Assembly (NCBI GenBank): GCA_963989385.1
Contig: OZ022501.1
Location: 91,372,979-91,436,978, forward strand
DNA length: 64,000 nucleotides
Direction: 5' to 3'
Origin: Ctena decussata
Lineage: Eukaryota > Mollusca > Bivalvia > Lucinida > Lucinidae
Numbering within the stretch: position 1 is the stretch's first letter; each line of letters starts with the position of its first letter. Shown piece after piece: positions 24,311 to 36,360 of the stretch. The notes under the pieces are model-generated. The model was not told where the DNA came from. It did not search any database and saw only the letters and a program-made list of their open reading frames with translations. The position numbers and the translations under genes were made by a program.

Positions 24311-25072
24311 TAAAGATAGCAAGCTTTTTGGGAAAAGCGTACACTTGTATGCTGAGAGTCGTGGATACGGAAAGTGCCGACTGTTGGCGACAATGCGACC
24401 AAAAATAGAATAAGATTCCATCATTATTTTTAGCAGATGCGGTAAACCTGATATGGATATAAATAGACAAAATCGGACGAGTTCTCTGATTATTGCGATG
24501 AAACGCTCGTATAAGTGAAGAAAAACATGAACAAATCCAGTCTCAAACCGGAACGAGCTTTTCAATCTATAAGGGGCCGCAAGCCAATAAATACTATTGA
24601 AAAAGCCGTAAAACCACGGCATCATCCATCTACCTATAGTGAACAGAATATTAGTGAATCTGCGTGTATCATTGACAGCGATGTTCAACCCATTTCAGCG
24701 TAAAAAAAACTTTTTTAATCGTCTTACTTATTACAAAGTTACCGATCACGTAACGTCTAGAACTAGCGCTTTTGGCGCGAAAACGACGTCACACTGAAAA
24801 CACCCAAAAGTGACTAGACCTACGTTCGTTTGGACTTTTTTACTGACAAAGCAAACTCGGTAACCATGGACTTTTTTTCTCTTTAATCGATGGCTAAAAT
24901 AATAAATCATGTTATGTTAGTTTTTTAAAAAATTCTATTGGCCCATAAATGTACCATAAGATTTCTAGTGGTAAAATATCAGTTAAAATGACGTCAGTGT
25001 ATTTTGTGTCCATTTTTTCTCATCTTTGAACGCGAATAACTCCAAAACGAGCTCAGTTTGCTATCTTGTTTA

Positions 25073-25850
25073 TGCCCCCAACTTCAGAGAAATTGAGGGG
25101 GGGGGGGGGCATATTGGTTTTGGCCTGTTCATCCGTCTGTCCGTCCGTCCGTAACGCTTAATGGCAGCTGGGAAACTCAAGAACTGCTTATGCTAAGATC
25201 TCCAGGAATTTTTTATATTGCATGTGTATGAAAAATAAGCGGACCCGTATTTTTTCCGCCGGTCACTTATTTTCAGAGTTATGCCCCTTTTTGAAGGCTT
25301 AGCCTATGAAACCTTGTGAACAAAATATCTCAAGAACCCCTGATGCTAGGATCATGATTTTTGCAGGTTGACACTGCCCAAGGTGTCGATCACCTGATTA
25401 ACTTTTGAAAAAAAATCGTTAATTTTTGACCGAGTTATGCTCCTTTTTTTGACTTAGTGCATTGTAAGCCTATGGAACCTTGTGAACAAAATATCTCAAG
25501 AACCCCTGATGCTAGGATCATGATTTTTTGCATGTTGACATTGCCCAAAGTGTAGATGACCTGATTAACTTTTGAAAAAAAAAAATGAATTTTTGACCGA
25601 CTTATACCCCTTTTTCGACTTAGTGCATTGTAAGCCTATGGAACTTGTGAACAAAATATCTCAAGAATCCCTGATGCCAGGATCATGATTTTTGTGGGAA
25701 GACATCGCCCAAGGTGTAGATGACCTGATTAACTTTTGAAAAAAAAATCATGAATTTTTGACCGAGTTATGCCCCTTTTTCGACTTAGTGCATTGAAGCC
25801 TGTGGTACAAAGGTACCCTTACATAGTCAATTACCGTAAAAGATTGGAAC
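25073..25850. repeat. tandem array of about 168 bp with TATGCCCCC hairpin start
   Basis: Starts with the pair ATGCCCCCAACTTC..ATTGAGGGGG, a CCGT run at 25135-25153, then units containing 'ccttgtgaacaaaatatctc' and 'tgatgctaggatcatgattt' (25339, 25508, 25673; spacing 169 and 165). The same unit family forms 30895-31900, which ends in AGTTGGGGGCATA, the complement of this start. The two copies therefore look like opposite ends of one element type. Confidence 0.8.
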
Positions 25851-26180
25851 TTGAAATTTTATATGTGGCATGAGCAGGAAAAATAAGCGGACCCGTAACT
25901 TTTTCCCTCCGCCGGCCTTGTAGTTCAGGAGTTATTCACCTGTTTTGACTTTGTCATTTTATATAGGAATAAAATTTCCTTTTAAAAGGAAGGCTTGCAC
26001 AGCTAAAACATTGAAATTTTCATGAGTTGTTATTGAAGTGAACCCGATTGTTAGTGCACTTTCTGTTGCTTACTTTTATTTAGCAAAGTATTTAATTTCT
26101 AACTTCTTGAATGGTGGCAATGTCCACGGGTGTAAGGTAAAAACAAGTGTAGAATTTATTTGAAAAACAAATTGAGGAAA

Positions 26181-26190
26181 TACACACACA

Positions 26191-26222
<32 letters not shown>
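26181..26222. repeat. (CA)n microsatellite
   Basis: About 20 CA dinucleotides with one G interruption. Confidence 0.97.
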
Positions 26223-26224
<2 letters not shown>

Positions 26225-26235
26225 AACAACAACAA

Positions 26236-26415
26236 CAAAAAAAGTTTTCCAACGTTTTGGCCGCCCTTTTTAGGCATGCAAGTTATATAACTATATAGAC
26301 CTATTTCAAGTCTTTTCTTTACGGTTGTTGAGTCACATTTAGTCTGAATCAAATTTTTAGGAAAGACTGTTTCAAACCCATGTCCATGGAATCTTGGCAC
26401 ATCTAAACTTGGCAT
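26236..26415 (-). CDS. candidate internal exon, unknown protein
   Basis: On the minus strand a good acceptor (TTATTTCTTCTTTAG) lies directly before 26415. From there only one frame is open, giving about 60 residues of balanced composition (PRFHGHGFETVFPKN, then KKRLEIGLYSYITCMPKKGG). Downstream the frame runs into a poly-Leu stretch coded by the AAC/CA repeats, so the exon probably ends around the GT at 26238. No family recognised. It may be an exon of a host gene with neighbours outside the window, or a captured fragment. Confidence 0.3.
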
Positions 26416-27740
26416 CTAAAGAAGAAATAATTTTCTGAAGTTTATTTTTGGTTTAAGTGGCATCAGTGGCAGTGACTGGAACAAAACTTTGACACTCTGA
26501 GAAGAAAATGCATGCTGTTATTGTTTTGACAATAACTTGCTTTACACCATTTGGGAACAACAAAGCACGGAACCTATTGCGTTCATATTTCCATGAACTC
26601 CCGACCAATGAATTTATCTTTTATATGTATGCTATGTTTTTACATCAATCGTGAAGTTCTGACTAATTAAACGCCAAGCAAAGGATGAATAATAGTTACG
26701 TGTTTGGTAATGAAGTACAGCAGTCGTCTCTATGACATGACGTATATCAATCGTTACGCCGGCCAATCATCTATTTGAACTATCCGTGACGTTGCTTACG
26801 CGTAAGATTGCATGAATGTGCGTTGTTCGTGGATGTATGAACATCGTCAGCCCAGTATAGGTTCATCTAAGGAAATCGTCGTTGAGTGTAAATATTTCTC
26901 TGTATATTTGTATAGCTGAACTAAGAAGGCAACATTAGAGAGTGTTATAAAAGTAAGAAAAATGTCCACACACCCCACCCCGCACCTACCGCAAGCACAG
27001 TAGGCCCTTGTTCAACAATCCAAATAAGTAGGACGCCCCGGCACTGGAAGTTATACCCAGCATCATCACACCAACCAACCAACCCCTCCCTTGTCATAAA
27101 GATGTCAATGAATCCCTAACAGTTTCAAATTTTAACAATTCTGAGTTTCAAATGTTAACAACTCTAAGTCGTCCCCTTTTTCTGTATCATTGTTCAGGCT
27201 ATTCATGAACATGTTGATGGCCAAGAGGAAATTTATCAGATGCTAAACATGTGTACATAATATATCGCTTTGTGCCATGGAAAGGCCTGTTGCAATGCGT
27301 AAGCGTTAAGTACTCACCGACATTACCGACGGTCAGTTCTACATACAAGCAATTAAGCCACACATTTATTGTAATGCGTATCTTGGATGCACACGGCGGA
27401 AATTCTGTTTACTTCCAGCATATTTATTCGTTTAACTGTCTGATTTTTTTCCCCACATAGTAGACTTTTTCCAAAGTGTATCCCCTTTTCATCCTCACGG
27501 AGCATCATGTATTACGGTGCACAAAGTCGGTGCAGGGGGGGGGGGGCATACTGTTTGGACATTAATTTCCGCCACATGTTTCTCTGTACCTGACTGTGCC
27601 GCTTTTGGTAAATGCATGCGCCGTGTGGCTGAAGAGGGGGAAACCATTGATTCCAGTGTGTAGTTCTTAAGAAGTGACTGTACTCTGACACCATGGATGC
27701 AGAGCCACGTACGTGGAAAAAAATATTCAATGTTCGCTGA
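26416..27740. other. intergenic, no supported gene
   Basis: Contains a copy of the 'ctaccgcaagcacagtagg' repeat near 26985 and a short poly-G run at 27535. Open frames at 27251 and 27512 show no recognisable domain. Confidence 0.45.

Positions 27741-27775
<35 letters not shown>
27741..27775. repeat. poly(T) and (ATT)n microsatellite
   Basis: Ten T followed by eight ATT units, directly upstream of a SINE. Confidence 0.95.
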
Positions 27776-27787
27776 CCTCTGTGGAGC

Positions 27788-28062
27788 GGCCGGGCCGGGT
27801 AGCGCAATCGGTAGGGCACCCGACTCATAAGTCAGAGGTCCTGGGTTCGAATCCCGGTCTGGCCACATACTTTCGTTTCTCCTTCCGCTGATTCAAGAAG
27901 GGCAGTTGTCAGTTACTGGCGAAAGTATGTGCACTTAGTACTGGTTAACCGCTTAGGAGGTCTAAGCCTGCACAGGAATAGTGTGGTTAGGTTAACTGAC
28001 CGTCCCGACATGACCTTAGTTGTTTACCATGGACGTTAAGCATCAAATCAACCAACCAACCA
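27788..28062 (+). mobile_element. full-length tRNA-headed SINE with 13-bp TSD
   Basis: The head contains box A-like TAGCGCAATCGGTAGGG and box B GGGTTCGAATCCC; the anticodon loop would contain CAT. The body reads 'acatactttcgtttctcctt', 'gaccgtcccgacatgacctt', and the 3' end 'gacgttaagcatcaaatcaa' followed by CCAA repeats. Exact TSD ACCTCTGTGGAGC at 27775-27787 and 28063-28075. Two more full copies occur at 28561 and 52628. The tRNA-like head is not a functional tRNA gene: its anticodon stem does not pair properly. Confidence 0.92.
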
Positions 28063-28189
28063 ACCTCTGTGGAGCCTTTATCCGCGGTGATAAGATAAAT
28101 CTGTATGTAATGCATGATGTACATAGTCTCTTATAATTCTGTACAGAATGGTTTGGTGTATTTTTATATGTCTGTACTAGAAAAGAGCC

Positions 28190-29060
28190 CGCGCAAGCGC
28201 GGAAATATTTCATGATGGTCAAGTTTATATAAAAAAAGCGAGTTTTAATTTTTCAATGTAAATGGCCTTAGGCCCAGGTGAAGATATGACCTTTACCATG
28301 AATACTCACTAAAGCTTCATTTACCTAATTAGTTGTCTGCATCTACAAACTTTCAGGTAGCAGACTGCATTGTTTCTAAAAAAAAATCAGCTTTTTTCAC
28401 TTTTTCCTATAGAAAAACCTAAGTGACTCAAAAGTTGACCTTGCCGTAAAATAGATCAAGGTCATCCCAGGGTCATCATTTATATAAATTTTGTTGAGCT
28501 TTTGAGTCCTTGATGCGACATGCTAAGTTTCAAGATCATAGGATTTGTGGTTCTGGGGGAGAATTGGTTGATTTGATGCTTAACGTCCACGGTAAACAGC
28601 TAAGGTCATGTCGGGACGGTCAGTTAACCTAACCACTCTATTCCTGGGCAGGCTTAGACCTCCTAAGCGGTTAACCAGTACTAAGTGCACATACTTTCGC
28701 CAGTAACTGACAACTGCCCTTCTTGAATCAGCGGAAGGAGAAACGAAAGTATGTGGCCAGACCGGGTTTCGAACCCAGGACCTCTGACTTATGAGGCAGG
28801 TGCCCTACCGATTGCGCTACGCGGCCCGGCGTGGTTCTGGGGGGAAAAGATTTTTCAAATTTTTTACCATAATAGATGTTTGCCATCTTGGTTATGTGAC
28901 CTGTCCTGGGAATTTTTTTTCTGGAAAAATTGGGTCCTGGAACGTTTTGGGGGAAAATATTCAAGCCCTCTGAAGACTAAAGGCTTATTTAGCTTCGTTG
29001 AATCATTGGAATTGATGTCTGCTTCGCTGGAAAAAATGCCCTTTCTTACCTGGCGCATGT
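28190..29060. repeat. array-type unit interrupted by a SINE
   Basis: 28380-28546 and 28845-28935 together form one unit of the same family as 5618-6960 ('gaccttgccgtaaaataga', 'taagtttcaagatcatagg', 'gccatcttggttatgtgacct'). The SINE 28561-28830 sits inside it. Confidence 0.7.
28561..28830 (-). mobile_element. full-length tRNA-headed SINE, minus strand
   Basis: Same family as 27788-28062 in the opposite orientation: tail complement TTGGTTGATTTGATGC at the left, head ending in GCGGCCCGG at the right. TSD GTGGTTCTGGGGG at 28547-28559 and 28831-28843. Confidence 0.9.
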
Positions 29061-29118
29061 GTGTTAACCTTAGACATTTTTAATTTTTGTCTTTTCGAAA
29101 GTTCAGTTCAGTTTGAAT

Positions 29119-29309
29119 TCTCCTAACGACGTTCCCCAAGTGGCTCAGCGGTACGTAGCCATAGCCGCACACACTTGGCGCCGTGTGTCCGTCCAACTTT
29201 TCGAAAGTAGTAGTAGTATCTCATATCGACGTTGCCCCGCACCTCAGCGGAACGGATCCATAGCCGCAGTAACGGGGCGCCGAGCGTCCGTCCATACTTT
29301 TCTAAAGAC
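29119..29309. repeat. diverged direct duplication, GC-rich
   Basis: 29119-29208 ('acgacgttccccaagtggct', 'gtagccatagccgcac', 'cgtgtgtccgtccaactttt') and 29228-29309 ('cgacgttgccccgcacctca', 'gatccatagccgca', 'cgagcgtccgtccatacttt') align end to end. A third relative is at 34190-34240 ('acgatgtttctcaagtggct', 'gtatccatagtcctgca'). No coding frame is shared by the copies. Confidence 0.6.
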
Positions 29310-29613
29310 CATGTGCGTTGAGGTTTATTCTTCAATGGGCGAGTTCGATTGGCTACTCGTATTGACGATCGTTCTGGAAGAAAATGGGTCGTTTCGAGCC
29401 AGGACCGTCGGGACTATGACCATTTAGTTCTTCGTCCGTTTAGACATATGAGCAAAAATACAAAAATAAATCGTTATTTATGGGGAATGACGTAGGCCTA
29501 CGTTCATGGGTCGTATTTTTGCATTAGAACCTGCTAAATTTGGACTTGCTAAGCAGCGCGCCGATATAACGACGCAGAACCGAAACGACCGGATTAATTT
29601 AAAACGTGTATTC

Positions 29614-30070
29614 GGGTCCTACTAATGACAGAAAAGGACTTTTGCCACCGAAAAGAACTTTCGGGCACCGAAAAGGACTTTTTAGAATGCCAGTTTATGC
29701 TATAAAACGTTTGAAATATATATAGGGTAAACAAAAATTCTCTCAGCACATTTTCTAGAACATTAAGTGAAAAAATGCCCTTTTCGGTGCCCGAAATTCG
29801 GCATTTGCGATGTCCTTTTCAGTATATGGCGTCTCTTCACACAGACCAGAAGTGGAGTCCTTTTCGGTACTGTAATTTTTTTTGCAAAATTTTAGGATGA
29901 AGATACTACAATTAACAAACTTATTATTCAAGCGCTGATTACTATCATGATGATATTAAAATTTCTAAAACATATGTTTTATATGACATTTAACGGCAAA
30001 TAAAAGTCCTTTTCGGTGCCCGAAAGTTCTTTTCGGTGGGGTAAGTCCTTTTCTGTCTTTAGTAGGACCG
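29614..30070. mobile_element. 457-bp TIR element with exact 9-bp TSD
   Basis: Inverted termini of about 68 bp: GGGTCCTACTAATGACAG, AAAAGGACTTTTGCC, ACCGAAAAGAACTTTCGGGC, then ACCGAAAAGGACTTTT. The right end matches inverted with few changes. Flanked by CGTGTATTC at 29605-29613 and 30071-30079. The GAAAAGGAC motif links it to the 6.9-kb element at 42278. No coding content. MULE-like by TSD. Confidence 0.85.
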
Positions 30071-30439
30071 CGTGTATTCGAGTACACGATAATTTCACTC
30101 GAACGCACCCATTGTTGACAAAAAAAATCGACCAATAGTCGAAGTTTCTAGAAAAATACTTGGGAGAATTTAAAATGAAAGACGAATTTAATTCCCAAAT
30201 TCTTTAAATCTACGTGAAACTAAAACACACGCTAACCGAAATTATCAATGATAGCAATATGCGAAAGAACCAGTATAGAAATTACGCTTGAAAATGCCAC
30301 CAATTTTGCAGTTTATGCGTTACTTCGTTTATTTAGTATTATAGATATAAACATGTATGTACTGTGATGTTGTACACCAAAATGAGACTTAAATAAACTA
30401 TAAACTCTAGATAGATGGAATACATTTTTTCAGTTATTG

Positions 30440-30740
30440 TGATAAGAGAAGAAAATGGTCAAAAGCGCTTGTTTCTAAATCTAAACAATAAATTTGAACT
30501 CTGCTCTTTCAGTTTTTACAGACACATATCTGCCCACTCCGGCATAAGCGCAGTCTTATCAGTCTATCCTCAGCATGAAAGATGTCTGCGTCATGGATCA
30601 TCATGAAGAATATTTATGCCGAAAAAGACTGATCAGATCCCATGAAGGAACCGGCGCTGGACAGTTTGCCGGCTGCTCTGACCAGTAAGATTAAGCGATG
30701 CCCTAAGGCCTATTTTTCGCGACGCCCCTGTATGATTTTT
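30440..30740. repeat. dispersed repeat, related to 24030-24310
   Basis: Shares ordered blocks with 24030-24310 ('aaatctaaacaataaattt', 'gacacatatctgcccac', 'ccctaaggcctatttttcgc'). Short frames inside it are not supported as genes. Confidence 0.6.
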
Positions 30741-30894
30741 GGAAAAGCTAATGCTTTGCGCTATTGCTATATATAAACACTGCAGTACACACTCTCCAGG
30801 TATTTTCCGACTAAGTGTGACGTATCGTTTCTTCCGAAAATAACTCGGTATCACTAAACCAGTTGAATACTGGCTTGCCGCCGAGACGGCAAGC

Positions 30895-31900
30895 CAAAAA
30901 CCTTGTGAACAAAATATCTGAAGAACTACTTAAGCTAGGATCCAGAGGTTTGGTATACAGTTACAGACCAAGGTGTAGGTGACCTGATTAACTTCTGAGT
31001 GTATTTCATAAATTTTCGGTTCCGTTATTCCCCCTTTTCGGACATAAGCATTTTGTATAGGAACAAGCCTGTGAACAAGATATCAGAAGAATCGCATAAG
31101 CTAGGATCCTTATATCTGGCATGCAGGTTTGAATCAAGGTGTACATGACCTGATTAACTTCTGAGCCTATTTCATAAATTTTTGGTTGAGTTATTCCCCT
31201 TTTTTGGACATAGACATTAGAGGTGTAACGACACATCGATATATCGATACATCGTGATAGTGGTTGCCTTGATAGTGCTATCGTGATAGTGTTTTCAACT
31301 ATCGATAACTATCGCCGATAGTACTTTCAACTATCGATTGTTTTGATAGTTTTTGTTCATGTAGATTTTCACCTTGTGGACTGGATTTTGACACTTGTCT
31401 TCCAACAAATTTCGTTTAGGAACTTGAAAGGTGTCTGCTTTGCATCAAAAAACTTTTGTTAAGATGGTGGTTAAGCTTACTCTCATAGTGGACAGCACTG
31501 GTATGTAATTAAGAGATGAGGGACTTACTTAAATCATCTGAATTCTTAAGAAATTGCAATATTCAGAGACAGTGATAGTATCGTGATGCATCGTGATGTA
31601 TTACCCTCGATAGTAATAGTAACGTGATATGGGTTTCTCCGATAGCGATAGTATCATGATAGTCAGAATTTGGGATGATAGTCAGCCCTAATAGACATAT
31701 TGTATGGGAACAAGCTATAGAAATAACTTTAGGAACAAAATATCTGAAGAACCGCTTAAGCTGTGTTCCTTATATTTGGCATACAGTTACAGACTAAAAT
31801 GTGGACGAATTGATTAATACCCCTTTCTGACTTAAACATTATGGGATGAACCTTCTTTAGAGGCAAGCATACAGTTGGGGGCATAGTGTTTCATAAATAC
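30895..31900. repeat. tandem array of about 170 bp, split by a hAT-like insertion
   Basis: Units contain 'gaacaaaatatctgaagaac' and 'gtgtaggtgacctgattaac'; landmarks at 30906, 31074 and 31736 (481 bp of the last gap is the insertion plus one TSD). The array ends with CAGTTGGGGGCATAGTG at 31872-31890, the complement of the start of the 25073 array. Confidence 0.8.
31218..31690. mobile_element. 473-bp hAT-like element, exact 8-bp TSD
   Basis: Begins TAGAGGTG and ends with CAGCCCTA, a short imperfect inverted terminus. Flanked by ATAGACAT at 31210-31217 and 31691-31698; sister units of the host array show the uninterrupted site. 8-bp duplications and TAG-starting ends fit hAT. The interior is dominated by CGATAG/CTATCG repeats and has no transposase frame. 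Confidence 0.82.
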
Positions 31901-31966
31901 ATTTTATAGTTTCTTCCGATGATATTCAGGTGTAACGCAAAAAATACACCTGTATAGAAAAAATAA

Positions 31967-33906
31967 AACAAGAGGGCCATGAGGCCCTGAATCGCTCACC
32001 TGGGCAATTGGCAAGGTGGCTTTTTCTTATCATGTCTGAAATTGTCAAAATATGAGTCTTGGGTCAAAAGTCAAAGAATGACCGCTTGTACTCATAAATC
32101 TTCACGTACTCATTAAGACAACCATAAACACAATTTTAGGCCAAAATCTTCAAAACTTTCCACAAAATCTTATGTTCTAGCATTTTCCCATATTTGACCA
32201 TGTCGAAAAAAAAAGGTCAAGGTAAACCCAAGGTCACCATTTGAACAGACTTGGTGATACTCTAGTACTCCATGCTACTTACTAAGTCTCAAGGCCATAG
32301 GAGTATTGGTTCTGGAGAAGAAAAATATTAAAGAATTATACAATAAGTGGTAATGGCGGACATGTTGGTCATGTGACCTGGACCGTCTGAACAAATTTTT
32401 ATTCAATCAAACCCTGGAGGCTCTATATGAAATGTGTTTACAATTGGCCCTTTGGCTTTTGAGGAAATGGTTAAAATGTCAAAATATGAGTGATCTGGAT
32501 CAAAGGTCAAGAAATGACCTTGACCTCTTGTACTCATAATTCTTCATGACATCATTAAGACAACTGTATATACCAATTTTTAGGCCAAAATCTTCAAAAC
32601 TTTCCATGAAATCTTATGTTCTAGCATTTTCCCATATTTGACCTTGCTGTAAAAAGTCAAGGTCAACACAAGGTCATAATTTGAATAATCTTGATAGTAC
32701 TCAAGTACCCAATGCTACATACCAAGTCTCAAGGCCATCAGTCAATTGGTTCTGGAGAAGAAGATTTTTAAAGGTTTTTACCATATATGGGCATAGTGGC
32801 CATGTTGGTCATGTGACCAGGACCGTTAGAAATTTTTTTAATTCCCTCAAACCCTAGAGGCTCTATATAAAATTTGGTCACAATTGGCCCGGTGGTTTTT
32901 GAGGAGATTGTTTGAAATTGTCAAAATACGAGAGTTCTGGGTCAAAGGTCAAAGAATGACCTTGACCTCTTGTACTCACAAATCTTCATGTACTCATTAA
33001 GATGACTGTATATACCAATTTTTAGGCCAAAATCTTCAAAACTTATCATGAAATCTCATGTTCTAGCATTTTCCCATATTTGACCTTGCCGTAAAAAAGG
33101 TCAAGGTCAACACAAGGTCATAATTTGAACAATCTTGATAGTACTCAAGTACCCAATGCTACACACCAAGTTTCAAGGCCAACGGTCAACTTGTTCTGGA
33201 GAAGATTTTTAAAGGTTTTTACCTTATATGGGCGTGGTGGCCATGTTGGTCATGTGACCTGGACCGTATAAATAAATTTTTGTTCCCTCAACCCCTGAAG
33301 GCTCTATATGAAATTTGGTTTCAATTGGCCCAGTGGCTTTTGAGGACTTATCAAAATATGAGTCCAGGGTCAAAGGTCAAAGAATGACTTTGACCTCTTG
33401 TACTTGTAAATCTTCATGTAGTCATTAAGATGACTGTAGATACCAATTTTTAGCCCAAAATCTTCAACTGTTTCCAAGATATCTTATGTTGTAGCATCTT
33501 GCCATATAAAAGCATAAGGAAGCAAATTTGACCTTACCGTAAAAAGGTCAAGGTCAACCCAAGGTCATAATTTGAACAATCTTGGTAATACTCGCCTGCC
33601 GGATGCTACATACCAAGTTTCAAGGCCATCGGCCTATCGGTTCTGGAGAAGAAGATTTTTCTAGGTTTTTACCATATATGGGCGTGGCGGCCATGTTGGT
33701 CATGTGACCAGGACCGTTTGAACAACTTTTCGTTCCTAAGTTCCCTAGAGGCTGCATATGAAATTTGGTTATAATTGGCCCAGCGGTTTCAGAGGAGAAG
33801 TCGTTTAAAATTGTGGATGGACGACGGACGGACGGACGACGGACGACGACGGAGCCTTACCATCCTATAAGCTCCCCCGGAGCCGCTGGCTCAGGTGAGC
33901 TAAAAA
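31967..33906. mobile_element. tandem-repeat element, about 445-bp units, both ends present
   Basis: Starts AACAAGAG, hairpin GGGCC-ATGA-GGCCC, then 'ctgaatcgctcacctg'. Four units follow with landmarks 'ttctggagaagaag' at about 32309, 32753, 33193 and 33641. It ends with a GGACGGACGACGG run and 'ccggagccgctggctcaggtgagctaaaaa'. The start contains GCTCACCTG and the end CAGGTGAGC, so the termini can pair. No transposase frame. Whether it is a Helentron-type, pearl-like or other element is open. Confidence 0.75.
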
Positions 33907-34361
33907 TCTATGGGAGAGCCCTTTACGTACATCCCACCTTAAATCCAAAACAACTAACGCTACGTCAAGCAGCAGAAGCAATCTTCCAGATGTTCCGTTT
34001 TGTGTACTCCATCGTAGAAGGAACATTCTGAAACAAATTTGGTCAATATCGCGTCACAGGTGTGCATAGTTAGTGCCAAAAGGGAGTCAACTTTTTTTTC
34101 TAAAAACCCAGCCAATCTGTTCGAAAGCCTAATGATTAAAGCAAGAAAACATATTTGCTGCAATTCTTGTTGTTACTTCTACTCTCATAACGATGTTTCT
34201 CAAGTGGCTCTGGAGAGCGTATCCATAGTCCTGCAACATTTAAAATCTGGTTGGTCCTGTTTTTTTTTTTTTTTTGTGTTTTCCATCAGCGACGTCGCCA
34301 TTGACATCAACTGAAAATTTATGTTTAAGAAATAGATCAGCTCTAGCAGTGAAAAAGGTCT

Positions 34362-34486
34362 ATTGTTGAGTAATAATTCACTGTCTGGAGGTCAGCTGGA
34401 AAGTAGATCGTATCACGAGCGTGGAGCATGAGTGATATATCTACATACAACTGACCGACAAACAGTGGATTATTTCTCAACAATTC
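34362..34486. repeat. fold-back palindrome, 125 bp
   Basis: TTGTTGAGTAATAATTCACTGT at the left pairs with the complement of ACAGTGGATTATTTCTCAACAA at the right; inner GTAGATCGTATCAC pairs with GTGATATATCTAC. The region 33907-34361 holds a diverged copy of the 29119 repeat and no supported gene. Confidence 0.7.
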
Positions 34487-34703
34487 AATGCTAGCGCTGA
34501 ACTATTTTGATTCTAACGCTCAAAAACGCTAAAAAATATTCTTTTCATTCAAATTCTCTCAACCTTTCTTCCGGTGCGTTTATGCTCCCGCTAATTTTCT
34601 TAACTGTATCTAAAATAAACATGTTTTTATGGCGATTTTAGAAAGAACAAGACCTGTCCGCGTACAGGATAGCTCACCTGCAGTGCCTTGCCCATCACAT
34701 AAA

Positions 34704-36360
34704 AAACAAGAGGGCCATGAGGCCCTGAATCGCTCACCTGAGTATGGTGGCCATGTAGGTCATCTGACCTAGACCGCTTGAATAAATTTTCGTTTGACTA
34801 GGGCCGTTTGAAAAAAATTTCGTTCCCTTGCCCCCCTCGAGCCTCTACATGAAATTTGGTTACAACTTGCCAAGTGGCTTTTGAGGAGAGGTAATAAGAG
34901 AAACCAGGGTCAAAGGTCAAAGAGAATGACCTTGACCTCTTGTACGTGTACATTTTCATGTACTTATTAAGATGACTGTATATACCACTTTCCAGGTCAA
35001 AGTCTTCAACAGTTTCCATGAAATCATTATATTCTAGCATTTTCCAATACAAAAAGCACCAGAAAGCAAACTGACCTTGCCGTACAAAAGGTCAAGGTCA
35101 ACCCAAGGTCATACTTTGAGCAATCTTGGTAGTACTTGCGTACCCAATGCTACATACCATGTTTCAAGGCCATTGGCCCATTGGTTCTGGAGAAGAAGAT
35201 TTTAAAAGGTTATTACCATATATGGGCATGGTGGCCATGTTGGTCATGTGACTAGGACCGTTTGAACAAATTTTCGTTTCCTTGCCCCCTAGAGCCTCTA
35301 CATGAAATTTGTTTACAATTTGCCCAATGGCTTTTGAGGAGATGTATGAAATTGTCGCAATATGAGAGAACAGGGTCAAAAAATGACCTTGACCTCTTGT
35401 ACGCATAAATTTTCATGTACTCATTAAGATGACTGTATAAACCAATTTTCAGGTCAAAATCTTCAACAGTTTCCGAGAAATCTTATGTTCTAGCATTTTC
35501 CCATATAAAAGCACCAGAAAGCAAATTTGACCTTGCCGTACAAAAGGTCAAGGTCAACCCAAGGTCATAATTTGAACAATCTTAGTAGTACTTGTGTACC
35601 CAATGCTACATACCAAGTTTCAAGGCCATCGGCCTATTGGTTCATGAGGAGAAGATATTTAAAGCTTTTTACCATATATGGGCATGGCGGCCATGTTGGT
35701 CATGTGACTAGGACCGTTTGAACAAATTTTCATTCCCTTGCCCCCTAGAGCCTTCTACATGAAATTTGGTAACAATTGGCCCAGTGGCTTTTGAGGAGAT
35801 GTGTGAAATTGTCGCAATACGAGAGACCAGCGTCAAAGGTCAAAGAATGACCATGACCTCTTGTACGCATAAATTTTCATGTACTCATTCAGCTGACTGT
35901 ATATATCAATTTTCAGGTCAAAATCTTCAACAGTTTCCAAGAAATCTTATGTTCTAGCATTTTCCCATATAAAAGCACCAGAAAGCAAATTTGACCTTGC
36001 CGTAAAATAGGTCAAGGTCAACCCAAGGTCACAATTTGAACAATCTTGGTAGTACTCGCGTACCCGATGCTACATACCAAGTTTCAGGGCCATCAGCCAA
36101 TTGGTTCTGGAGAAGAAGATTTTTGTAGGTTTTTACCATATATGGGCGTGGCGGCCATATTGGTCATGTGACCAGGATTATTTGAACAACTTTTCGTTCC
36201 TAAGTCCCCTAGAGGCTACAAATGAAATTTGGTTACAATTGGCCCGGCGGTTTCAGAGGAGAAGTCGTTTGAAATTGTGGACGGACGGACGGACGACGGA
36301 CAACGGAGCCTTACCATCCTATAAGCTCCCCCGGAGCCGTTGGCTCAGGTGAGCTAAAAA
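34704..36360. mobile_element. tandem-repeat element, about 460-bp units, both ends present
   Basis: Same family as 31967-33906: starts ACAAGAG plus hairpin GGGCC-ATGA-GGCCC, three units with landmarks at 35184, 35638 and 36105, and ends CAGGTGAGCTAAAAA. A second CAGGTGAGCTAAAAAG end lies just downstream at 36435. Confidence 0.78.

Noticed and set aside
27788..27862. tRNA-Met gene (CAT anticodon)
   Set aside because: Anticodon stem does not pair and the sequence is the head of a SINE with two more copies.
34798..36352. Frames in the 450-bp array units
   Set aside because: Non-conserved between units and full of array landmarks; no selection for coding is visible.
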